Shown here: positions 1-10,300 of the stretch, one piece after another | How the letters are laid out: the number at the start of each line of letters is the position of its first letter | Position numbering within the stretch: position 1 is the stretch's first letter | NCBI RefSeq assembly: GCF_004379255.2 | Contig: NC_056038.1 | Location: 29,748,061-29,812,060 of the forward strand | Direction of reading: 5' to 3' | DNA length: 64,000 nucleotides | Origin: Salvia splendens | Lineage: Eukaryota; Streptophyta; Magnoliopsida; Lamiales; Lamiaceae | The notes under the pieces: model-generated | What the model was told of the DNA's origin: nothing | Seen by the model: the letters and a program-made list of their open reading frames with translations, nothing else | Databases searched by the model: none | Translations under genes and position numbers: made by a program

Positions 1-1152
1 GATCAATTGAGCAATTGCTTGTGCAGTGTGTGGTGCGGGAAATTCCCGAAATGCAATCAAACGTTTATTTAAAGTCCAACTGTGATCAACGAAATGCACA
101 GTGATGCCCATATATGAATTTTTACAAAAACAATCAGTCCACACATCAGAACAAATAGAAACTTTATGCCCTAAGTTAATAATAAACGTACCTAATTGCG
201 CCTTCTTTTCCATGCATTGTCGAACAACGGCCCGAGTCATTGAAGTTCGACTCAATTTTCTTGCAGCGGCATTATAAACTTGCCGCATACACGACTCAAA
301 AGCATCGTTATCAAAAGCATTGAATGGAAAATGTTTCATAACGGCAAATCTAGACATCACATTAAGAGCATTTTTGTGATCATATTTCAAAAGAGTATTG
401 CTACACGTACCTGATGTTTGGGATGAACCCGTCCCACTCCCGGTCCCGACTCCAGGTTGAAAGTTGAGTTGAGTTTGGGTTGGAGCGATACCAAACTCGA
501 CCGGATGCGCTTTCTCCATGTGACGGGTAAATGTACCGTATCCTCCACCCCTTCGGAATGTGTATACGTTTTCGCAATAATTGCAATACACATTATAAGT
601 GTTAGGATCGTTACTATCTTGTACCTTCTTGAAATGTTTCACCATGATGTTGGAGGTTAAAGACCTTTCAGCTGGTCTTGGAGGTTGAGGAGGTTGTCCA
701 CGACCACGCCGACTCCTTGGTGGTAGTGGGGGTGACATTTCTTGAACCTCTTCTACCTCCTCCCCCTCCTTCTCCTCGTCGTCATCATCATCATCATCTT
801 CATCAACATTCACAGGGGTTGGACTTTGTTGGGAATAGGCACCGCGACCGGGAGCACCACTACCGGTACCAACATAAGCATCGCCTTGGTATTGAGAGCG
901 AGAAAGAGCAATAGCATGTGCCACATCTTGCTCTTCTCGAGCCTACAAAATAATATTTGTATTGTAAATACAAAATAAAATTATGAACAATAATGTAATG
1001 TAATTCAAAATTAATTAAATTAGTAGATAATAAATATTAACCTGTCATCCATCCATGTTCATTTGAGAAATTTCATCAATAACGGATCTCCGAGATGGCC
1101 TCTTGGCCTTTCCCTTTCCCTTATCAACACGACCTTCTCGGGATGAAGACAT
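1..1152 (-). CDS. hAT transposase, N-terminal part with BED zinc finger (partial)
   Basis: Exon 1 is about 1152-1042, the intron about 1041-943 (GT-AG, acceptor ttttgtag), and exon 2 runs from 942 to the window edge in one open frame. Exon 2 encodes an acidic D/E run, a proline/arginine stretch, then a BED-type finger with C-x2-C (CNYC) and H-x4-H (HMEKAH). After this comes the hAT-family text (ALNVMSRFAVMKHFPFNAF, then SICSDVWTDCF). BED transposases bind element ends and cut them out; the catalytic core and hAT dimerisation region lie beyond the edge. Oddity: codon 36 of exon 1 is an in-frame TGA just before the donor. This copy therefore needs another start or splice to be active, or it is dead. 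Confidence 0.75.
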
Positions 1153-1494
1153 ATTACTATGTAGAAATGTAGAAATATGGAATAATATTTTTTTTTTATT
1201 TTAGCAATTGAGAAAGGAAGACAACTTATAGAACTACGGGAACAAGTATAAGTGTATAACAATGCGTAATAAGAGTAGCACTTGCGTAATTAAATGGAAG
1301 CACAATAGCACAAATGAGAAATTGGAGACAAAGAGAGAGAATTGAGAGATTGAAGAGAGAAACTCTTATTAACACAAGAGTGGGGTGAATGTAAATGAAG
1401 ATAGAGGGGGGTATTTATAGATAAAAATGGGGGGGGGGGGAAAATGGAAGAATTCGAATTTGAAATTTGAAAAAAAAAAAATTTGAAAAATCGG

Positions 1495-1940
1495 CAAAAC
1501 CGGCGGTTTTTGGCGGAAAACCGCCGGAACCGCCGGTTTCCGGGATGAAACCGCCGGTTCGGTCAACGAAACCGTCTGCAAAAGCTGCGTCATGTCGCCT
1601 CGTTTCTCGCGCCGCAACCGGAACCCCCTGAACCGGCGGTTAACCGCCGGTTTTCATGGTTAACCGGCGGTTCACGACCGAAAAACCCCCGGAACCGGCT
1701 GGTTTTTCAGCTAAAAAGCTGTCGCCGGTCTGCCCCATCACATGCCTTGAAAAACGCGCCTGAACCGGCAGTTCAGCCGGTTAACCGCCGGTTCCGAACC
1801 GTCCGGAACCGCCGGTTCGGTGACGGTTCCGGTTCGAAATATGTTGAACCGGAACCGGACAGCGACCCGAATTCAGACGGTTCCGGTTCGGGAAAAAGGC
1901 CACGGTTCCGGTTCGGAACCGGAACCGGTGGGCATGTCTA
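1495..1940. repeat. Subterminal AACCGG/CCGGTT repeat field of the hAT element
   Basis: About 445 bases are densely packed with AACCGG, CCGGTT and CCGCCGG in both orientations, quite unlike the AT-rich surroundings. The position between the transposase leader and the element end matches the transposase-binding subterminal repeats of Ac-type elements. The open frames here are by-products of the repeat. Confidence 0.75.
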
Positions 1941-1945
1941 TCTAC

Positions 1946-3123
1946 AGGGTTGCTTGCCCAGTCGGCATCGGTGTATCCATCAATCTCCAAATCATCTTTC
2001 CTTGCTAGGAATACTCCATATCCCACAGTACCTTTCAAGTACCGCACGATTCTCAACGCTGCATCCATGTGATTAGCTTGAGGTTGGTGCATGAACTGAC
2101 TTACGATGCCTACGGCGTATGCGATGTCGGGTCTAGTATGTGAGATATAGATGAGTTTTCCGACAAGCCGTTGGTATCTTTCTCTGTCTGTGAGTTCCAC
2201 TCCTTCCTCTATCTTCCGACCATGGTTGGGAATCATTGGAGTGTCTGCGGGCTTGCATTCTAGAAGACCAGTTTCTGCCAATAGGTCTAGGACGTACTTT
2301 TTCTGCCTTAGGAAGATTCCTTGTTTGGATCTCAACACTTCTATCCCCAAGAAGTATTTCAATGCCCCTAAGTCTTTCATTCGAATTCTTTGAATAGATT
2401 TTCCTTCAATCTCTGGATTTCCTCTACATCATCTCCAGTGATAATCATGTCATCAACGTATATAATCAGACATGTTACCTTGTCATCTCTCCTTTTTGTG
2501 AAGAGTGTGTGATCGAAATGGCTTTGTTGGAATCTGTGCTTGAGCATAGCCTGGCAGAATCTTCCGAACCAGATCTGTGGGGACTGCTTCAACCCATACA
2601 AAGTTTTTCGTAGTCGACATCCTTCTCCTTCTCCGAATTCCTCGGAAAAACCTGGTGGAACCTCCATGTATACTTCCTTGTTTTCTTCTAATTCTCCATG
2701 GAGGAAGGCGTTAGTCACATCAAACTGGTGTAGTGTCCAATCTTTACATGCTGCTACAGACAGCAGTGCTCGTACAGTCTCCATCTTAGCAACTGGGGAA
2801 AAGGTCTCTTCATAATCCACTCCATATACTTGAGTGTATCCTTTCGCCACTAGTCTAGCCTTGTATCTCTCGATTGAACCATATGATCTCCTTTTTATGG
2901 TGAATATCCACCTACATCCAACTGGCTTCTTTCCTTTTGGTAACGTGCATTTCTCCCAAGTGCCATTTTTTACTAGGGCATCGATTTCCTTCTTCATGGC
3001 TTCTCTCCAGTGCTTATGCTTACTGTGCAGGTCTGAAATCTGGAATTGATCGGCGCCGCTTCCATACGTGGTGGCTAGACTATCCCATTTACGAGGCTGG
3101 CGTCGATATTGCTTATGATCCAA
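1946..3123 (-). pseudogene. Copia reverse transcriptase / RNase H fragment
   Basis: The first frame (3123-2377) gives the copia RT: WREAMKKEIDAL, GCRWIFTIKR, RYKARLVAKGYTQ, the FDVTNAFLHGEL block and the YVDD catalytic motif (LIIYVDDMIITGDD). A stop follows at LFKEFE. The text then resumes one frame over from 2380 with MKDLGALKYFLGIEVL and continues through RPDIAYAVGIVSQFMHQP to DADWASNPVD, the start of RNase H. One base has been lost at the junction. RNase H ends where the hAT element begins. Non-functional. Confidence 0.85.
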
Positions 3124-3438
3124 TTAAAGCAACAATCGTCCCTTTGCTGCCAACGATTGTAGCTCGGATCTGTCGGAGGGGGGGTCTGTAACTCCAGTAA
3201 TGTGAGACGTCAGACCCTTCCCTCGGATCCCCCGACTCATCAGTTTTGCCCATAACAGATAGTTATCTCCGTTGAGCTTTTTGGCCAGGCGTACTTCGCT
3301 TAGTGATTCGATTGATGAAGGCTGTTGGTTCTGATTTTTCTGAGACATACTTAGTCTCATGAACTCAGCGAATTGTTCGGCTGAGAGTGTGGTTGGTGGG
3401 TTGTTTTTAGGAGGGTTATCAGATTCGGAATCTGACAT
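3124..3438 (-). pseudogene. Copia gag N-terminal fragment
   Basis: Starts at an ATG about 92 bases inside the primer binding site and encodes about 104 residues. These include LSAEQFAEFMRLSMSQ and the copia gag motif KLNGDNYLLWAKLMSRGIRG. The frame meets a TAA and is followed in the same frame by reverse transcriptase, so a deletion joined gag to RT in phase but with a stop at the junction. Confidence 0.8.
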
Positions 3439-3529
3439 GGTTGTTGTGTGTTTGCAGGTTTCAAAGGGTCGGGAAAGGTACTTGAGACGATGATGATATT
3501 GCTCTGAGTCTCAAGCCCGAATCATCCCG

Positions 3530-3681
3530 CTCTGATACCATCTTAGAAATCCATGGGTTCCATCTTAAAACCAATTGGTGATAGGAGGAGAGGCCCATGA
3601 GACTTATATAGTGGATTAAGCTCTTTGTGTACACCGATGTGAGATATTTTTATATTCATTTTATGTTTCAATTGCCAACAG
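3530..3681 (-). repeat. Copia primer binding site and probable short LTR
   Basis: The minus strand carries TGGTATCAGAGC (3541-3530), complementary to initiator methionine tRNA. Upstream of it is a short LTR-like block with CTCACATCGG, a TATATAAG box 24 bases later, and a leader ending near TTCTAAGA. The outer limit at 3681 rests only on a TGTTGG start; no second LTR was seen. Confidence 0.5.
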
Positions 3682-3756
3682 ATAGTAGTAAGTTAGTACA
3701 TTTTCGATTCGCGTCGATGAATGCCCACCTTTGTTCTACCTAACACCCAAACTTAA

Positions 3757-4200
3757 GAGCATCCTTAACACCGGCCCGGAATCAGGCCTAAGTCCCCTCC
3801 ACATCATCATTTCCCTAAATTTCAGTCCCAGACCACAACTGCTCTAACCCTGTGGACCCCAACCCAGGCCCCAACTAATAAATGACACTATTCACAACTT
3901 CAACCTATTTTACTTGTAAATGCAATACGTCGAACAATTAAAACCGGGAAAATAAATTGTTCATTGGAAAAAAGAAATTACAAATCATAGAAAAAAAATA
4001 CAAGTCCTAGCAAAACTACTTCTTCATTTGGGCGCGAAGATAGGCGATCATCTCATGGTGCAGTTCGAGATCGAACTCCGACATTGTCGAGGTATCCCTC
4101 GATGTCAACTCCGTCAGTTGGCTCATCCGCCAGGTAATACTCATCTCCGACATAGAGTCGTCGATTAAATGATTATTTTAAAAAAATTACAATTAAGAGG
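3757..4200 (-). mobile_element. Harbinger-type remnant with ORF1 tail
   Basis: GAGCATCCTTAACACC at 3757, preceded by TAA, matches the GAGCATC-type ends of the other Harbinger elements in this window. On the minus strand at about 4160-4020 is a short coding scrap (SEFDLELHHEMIAYLRAQM, then stop) resembling the C-terminal tail of the Harbinger Myb-like ORF1 protein. No right end was found. Low certainty. Confidence 0.35.
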
Positions 4201-4243
4201 CTTAATTAGTCTATGGTGCCAATACTGATCCACTGAGATTTAG

Positions 4244-5190
4244 TCATAGGAGTACCGGAAGGAGATAAACTTTACTCGAAGTGGTGCCAACGACTATCCG
4301 CAGAGTGGTCGGGCTTCTTGCAGACTTGGTAGGTGAGGCGATTGTTGAAGAAACGACCACGAATAGGTGGTCGACCGTCAGTGCGAGGAGATGAAGATGA
4401 GCTTTGCCGACCATCTTGGTGAACATGAGTGGAGTAAGCAATGTAGGCTGATGGTTGAGAGCCATCAACATTTAAAGAAAGGGTGCGAGCAGCCTCCAAA
4501 CGAGATTCAAAACATAAAAGGGGAGCACCAACATTATGAACAGACCAATTATTATATTTAGAGGTGACAATGACCACAACATGGTCAAATTCAAGACCAA
4601 GACCAAGACCACGACCACCAAGGATGTGAAGAATATGATCATCCTTTGAAACATTGTGGCTTGTAAAAATTAGAAAATCACAATAGGGATTCACTTTGTT
4701 GAGATACTCACACATGGGAAGATTATTCTTTTGGAAAATCTGGAGCAACAACTTGTAGTACATCACTTTGGCTTTAAACTGGCTAACATAGCTTGATTCA
4801 ATGTCATGCCAAATATCCTTGTTGGATTTTAGTCGAACGATAAGAATCATGGAGCTTTCAGGGAGAAAGCTCTGGATCCAAGTTGGAAGAAGTTGGTCCC
4901 GTGACTCCTGTCAATGTCAGACTAAGACTTATGGGTTAGGGTGAGTTGAAGATGGGTCGTTGCTGGGAATAAAAGATGCAGGGAAACAATGTCGTCGGTG
5001 AGAAAACCATCAAAGCTGTAGCCGGAGACAATGGCCAAAAATTGTTGGCACCACATAAGAAAGTTATCATCAATGAGTTTGAAGACAATTGGGTGAGCAT
5101 GAGTAAAAACAAGAGTAAAAGGAAGGTGTGGGGGGACCATAAGTGGTTGAATTAGAAGAATCAGAAGTAGTAAGAGATGTCATTTGGAGA
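4244..5190 (-). pseudogene. Second copia gag remnant, frameshifted
   Basis: Several minus-strand frames together read as a copia gag: HPIVFKLIDDNFLMWCQQ (near 5090-5040), then a block around 4850-4272 with IFQKNNLPMCEYLNKV and a degenerate zinc-knuckle-like region (VCKKPDHSADS). Frame changes and stops break it repeatedly. A tRNA-Met-type primer site (TGGTATCATAGC) lies just upstream near 5242-5231. The element looks older than the copia copy at 1941-3681. Confidence 0.65.
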
Positions 5191-5230
5191 AGAATATATA
5201 AAGGAGCAGATAGAGAATTAGAACCTAAGC

Positions 5231-5454
5231 TATGATACCATAATAGGAAATATATCAAGAATGCATATAAAGAAAGTTTACTGTATTATTGCTTGAAAAA
5301 AGATACCGTGATATGGCCACAAAGCAAGTATATATTCACAACAAGGGAAGAATCTCGATCCTATCAGTAAACCCTAAGAGAGCTAAATGACAAAAAGATT
5401 AACCATTTACAAAATGTTAAACAAAATATTTGAAGCAAGATCATAACAAATTGT
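5231..5454 (-). repeat. Probable copia LTR and primer site of the gag remnant
   Basis: On the minus strand an AT-rich block starting near TGTTATGATCTTGC (5454) ends next to TGGTATCATAGC, a copia-type primer binding site. No partner LTR was recognised, so the limits are approximate. Confidence 0.4.
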
Positions 5455-7150
5455 TGTTGAATGTGTGTATGGTGTGAGAGGCATTTTCCAGAGGTGAGGT
5501 GACACTTTTGATTTTATCTGTTATGGTGAAATGATACAAGTCTTATCTATCTAGTTTAGCATATCTTCTATTATTATTTTGTTTAGATATTATAGGGATT
5601 TAGCATATCTTTTTGTATCCACACATATTATAAATATGTGTGGAGTCTTCCATAATAATCAGTCAATTATTCAATCATCTACGAAATAAACGTATATTTG
5701 GCTCAATTGCTTTTGCATCAAGAAACAAACTCTCAAGGCTGCCGACGAGAACTTCTCGCGCTTAGCTGCCCCTTTTTGCCGTCCAAGTCACGACCCAACG
5801 TTGGGTGCTCGACAACGACGACATCTCGTTTTCTGATTTTGTGTGGAAATCGACGTTAAGGATTTAGGTCCTTATCATGAAATGATCTAGTATGGAGCAT
5901 GTGAGTTTTCCACGTTGGTAGGTCTTCATTAGATGTGATACATGCACTGTCATGCAAGACGTTGCGTGTGTGCGATGGTTTTCGTAGGCTAACAGTAAAG
6001 AAGTAGCAATGTTTTAGAGATACAACTGGGATACACACCTTTTGAATTTGATCACTCATGTTTTTATCACTCTTAATTATTTATGTAATTCATTAAAAAA
6101 ATTGCTTGCAAAAATATAAGAATGAAAAGTAAAACAAAAAGTTTATCAATTTCAATAATATTTTTTTGTTAAGAATTAAAAAATAATAAAATACTATAAA
6201 AAATTTGAATGATTTAACAATTTTATGAAAATATAAATTTTAATACTCCCCCGCTTTCATTTTGGTCTGTCCATCGAAATCAGTACTTACCCCAGTCTCG
6301 TCATAAGTGATATGTTTCTTATGGGCACAAGATTTAAGAAAATGATTTATATTTCATTATATTTCGTTAAAAAAGAAATGACTCACTTTAAGTGGAACAT
6401 TCTAAAAAATGAATTCAAGCATTTATTGTAATACCAATAGAATATTCTTTTTTATGGAAATTTATTCACAATTTTTTCTCTTTGTCTGTCTCCTACTTTA
6501 TCCATTAATTTTTGAACTTTACATCGAACCTCGATCAAAAAAATAATCACATGTTTTAAACTCGTTATTTAATATTTTAAAGCTATCAAGTTAATATCTT
6601 CTCTTGTTCTTTCTGAAAAAATCGAATTAGATACATAATATATTAATACTAATTGAATTTACAATTTTGATTTTAAGAACTTCTAAGTTTGATTTTAATC
6701 TTTACTTTCAAAATATTAGTTTATATAAATACTTAATAAAAAAATATTCACATGTTTTTAACTAATGTATATTTTAAAGCTATATAATTTATATTTTATT
6801 TTTTATATATACTATATTATGCAATAAAATTAAAATTTAATATAGTATTATATTAATACCAATTGAATTTACCGTTATAATTTTAAAGAGTTTCATAATT
6901 TTATTTCTTTTACTTTCTAAAAATCTAATTTTAAAAAATTCTTAATTTTTAAGTTTCAGCCGAATTCCATGATCATAATCTAATGATATAAATATGGAGT
7001 ATTATATAAATTAGTCAAAATATAAAACGTAATAAAGAAAAAATTATGAAAATATTACATAAAAAACGTAATAAAGAAAAAGTTATGAAAATATTACATC
7101 AAAATGTATCTATTTTTAATAACAGTAGTCTTCCTCTATATTTTAGATTT
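5455..7150. other. Gene-poor AT-rich stretch with LTR-like and MITE scraps
   Basis: 5515-5850 looks like part of another LTR: short A/T-rich repeats, then a leader-like stretch (AAACAAACTCTCAAGG). At about 6243 a truncated Stowaway-like end (TACTCCCCCGCTTTC) has no partner. The rest, to about 7150, is very AT-rich and I see no gene in it. The TFIIF-alpha promoter and 5' UTR probably occupy the last 200-250 bases before 7398. Confidence 0.4.
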
Positions 7151-7397
7151 TCAATGTTTATAGCGAAGGGTTTACTACGAAACAGAGATAGCGAATGACA
7201 TCTCCGATCCTAAATTAGATTTGTTTCTGAAAGAAAGCGTTTGCCTTTGGTCGACGAGGTTGAATTCAAGCTTTTCAGCTCTGATATTACCTGAACCCTA
7301 ACATCGATTTATCCGCACCCTAGCACCCCCTTGATTTCAATTACTCTGTCATTCCTAATTGTGGGTTTTTAAATCAATAAATTAGGAACGGTGAAAG

Positions 7398-10300
7398 ATG
7401 TCAATTGATTTGATATTGAAGCCGTCGTGCGGTGCCTGTGGATCGACGACGGAGCTCTACGGCAGCACGTGCAAGCACCTGACGCTATGCGTGAGCTGTG
7501 GCAAATCTATGGCCGAGAAACGTTCCAAGTGCTACGAGTGCGGAACCCCTATCACTCGCCTGATTAGGGTTCGTCATAATTGGAAAAAATTATTGAAAAT
7601 TTTCAGAAATGATTTGTTGTAACTTATCCCTACATTAATTTCTGTATGATTATGCACATAACTGGATGAAACAACTCTATATCTGTTGGTGTCAATTTGA
7701 ACGCAGACTCTTAATAGTTATATTTATATAGTTTATCTGTAGACAATTTGGAGTGCCGAATATTAAGTTAATGAGTTGTCATTTCTGTGACTCGAGTAAT
7801 TCAAAGGATTTCTAGAAATCTTACTCATTGATTAACTTCTCCATCCAAGTATAAGAGACTGGATTGTTTGTTTTTTGTTAATATACTTTTACATGAACTA
7901 AAATATCAAGTTAGTTGGTGTGCTTTTGCATTTGAAGTCAAAATGACGTTTGTCTGTTTATGTCTAGCAATCTTACTCATTGGTTAACTTCTCCATTCAA
8001 GTATAAGAGAATGGATTGTTTGTTTCTGTAATATACTTTTACATGAACTGAAATATCAAGTTAGTTGGTGTGCTTTAGCATCTGAAGTCAAAATGATGTT
8101 TGTCTGTTTATGTCTTTAGGTTTCCAGGTTCTAGTTGACATGGCATCTTATAACCAAAACTTGAAGTACATTTATGAGTTTTAACTGTAACCATTTTTGG
8201 AGATAGTTTAGAGGCTCTAAAACTTGCATTGTTGTTAACATTTGGCATAGAGAAAATGAATATTGGTGATATGAACTGCATTCAATAAATTTGTTGTTTA
8301 TACTCACTTGCATCAGAGATCATTTTCCTTGACATATGTTTAAAAGTGGATGTTATCTGTTGAATGTAGGAATATAATGTACGTGCCAGTTCCAGCAACG
8401 ACAAAAATTATTTCATTGCAAGATTTGCCTCAGGATTACCAAATTTTAAGAAGAAGAATGAGAATAAATGGACCTTGCAGAAGGAAGGTTTGCAGGGGCG
8501 TCAAGTGACTGATACTCTGAGGGTACTTCTTCCCGAATCAATATCTAGTTCTCATTTGTTAAATCTTGCTATACCAATATTATTTTTTTGTGAAAGAGTT
8601 CTGTCATGCATGTGATCGTCTAATTTTCCAATCTCCTAGCATATTCTTCTGTAGACAATTGTGAATCTGTGATGTTGTTCCAGTAGCCTTGTTTTAGGCA
8701 ATAGTCCTTTATTTTCATATTTTCTCAACTTTGCTATTTGTAGTTGAGGAAGTTTCTATACATGGGTGGATCCAAAATTTGATGATGAGTCGGCTGAAAA
8801 ATAAACTATTCGGCACACTCAATTTTATACATATCAAAATATTTTGATGTTCACATTAAGCTGTGCCTTGTGGAACTTCAAGACATAAACTCATCAATAA
8901 CCGATTCTGTATCTTATACTACTATATATAACAAAATCTCTTTCAATTCAACGTGTTAACAAAATTTCATATTTTTGGGTTGGGCTAAATTTGGTTAGTC
9001 TTAATATAATGCTCCCTCCACCCTGGTCATTGACTCATTGATATTCAGGAGAGTTTAAAGTTCTACGAGTAATAAATGTGTCTTAAAAAGAAAACGTGTC
9101 ATGTTAAATAGGATGGCCTAAAAAGGAATACATGCCATGAATAATGAGACAGAGGGAGTACATGGGTATAAGAAAAAGTTTTAGGCTGGAGTACAGTGCA
9201 GCCACTGAATAGATCCACCCCTGTTGCTATAGTAATTTTCATGACCATGTCCTCTTTTCTTCGACTGAGGTATTATAGAAAAGATTACTGCAAACACTGA
9301 ATTTTAATTGTCAGATTCAGCACATTCTTTTCTTTTTAAATTTTTTGTCATTCTATAACCGATTGCACTCATCATTTAATTTTGCTCTGTAGGAGAAATT
9401 CAAGGATAAACCTTGGCTACTGGAAGACGAAACGGGTCAGTTTCAATTCCATGGTCACCTTGAGGGCACACAGACAGCCACATATTATCTTCTAATGCTT
9501 CAAGGAAAGGAATTTGTTGCTATTCCTGCTGGGTCCTGGTAATCAGCGTTGCTTCACACCCATGTTTTTGCTCTTTTAAAATCCATTTCATAGTTGTTGA
9601 TTATAGGTACAATTTCAACAAAGTGGCACAATATAAGCAACTAACCTTGGAGGAAGCCGAAGAAAAGATGAATAATAGAAGGAAAACAGCTGATGGCTAC
9701 CAGAGATGGATGATGAAAGCAGCAAACAATGGAGCTGCAGCCTTTGGTGAAGTTGAGAAGTTTGATGGTCGGGAAGGTGCATCTGGTAGTGGGAGGGGGC
9801 GCAAAAAAACTACAGGGGATGATGATGAAGCCAATGTTTCAGATAGAGGAGACGAAGATGAAGATGAAGAGTCAGCAAGAAAAAACAGGTTGGGTCTCAA
9901 CAAGAAAAGTGGGGATGACGATGAAGAAGGTCCAAGAGGTGGTGACCTTGACTTTGATGATGATGATATTGAGAAGGGTGAGTGTTGATATTTTTCTCTT
10001 CGCTCATGATTCTGTTACTGGATTCTCATATGCATGTGTTTGTTTGAGTGTGTAGGAAAAGTAGAGATGGTTCTATCATGTTGGCAGTTGCCAGTGACAT
10101 GTGATGTCATCCCACAGTCATTTCTCTCTTTCTCAATTTGAATTTATCTTTGCCAGCCGTCTGCTGTAGACCTTTCTAGTTCATCCATCATATATACAAT
10201 GCTCTGTGTCTGTCATATTTTACCATTAAAACACATTTCTCAACAAAACCTATGTTTTGAAATGAATTTTTTTTTTGCTAAAATCTAATTTGAAATAGAG

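Larger units (their letters stand above)
1..1940 (-). mobile_element. hAT (Ac-like) transposon, truncated by left window edge
   Basis: The minus strand reads from an element end near 1940 through a GC-rich subterminal block, a leader, and a BED-finger transposase that runs off the window at base 1. The outer end reads TAGACATGCCCACCGG on the minus strand and is followed by dense AACCGG/CCGGTT repeats, as in Ac-type hAT elements, whose transposase binds short subterminal repeats. It interrupts the RNase H region of a copia element, and the 8 bases tctacagg (1941-1948) are the likely target duplication. The partner copy lies outside the window, so the exact end is provisional. Confidence 0.75.
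1941..3681 (-). mobile_element. Dead Ty1/copia retrotransposon remnant
   Basis: Read on the minus strand: a possible short LTR (from TGTTGGCAATTG at 3681), a tRNA-iMet-type primer binding site (TGGTATCAGAGC, 3541-3530), a gag start, then directly the reverse transcriptase. The end of gag, protease and most of integrase are missing. The element is broken by an internal deletion, an in-frame stop at the junction (near 3124-3126), a 1-base frameshift near 2380, and the hAT insertion at about 1940. No 3' LTR is in view. Confidence 0.8.
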
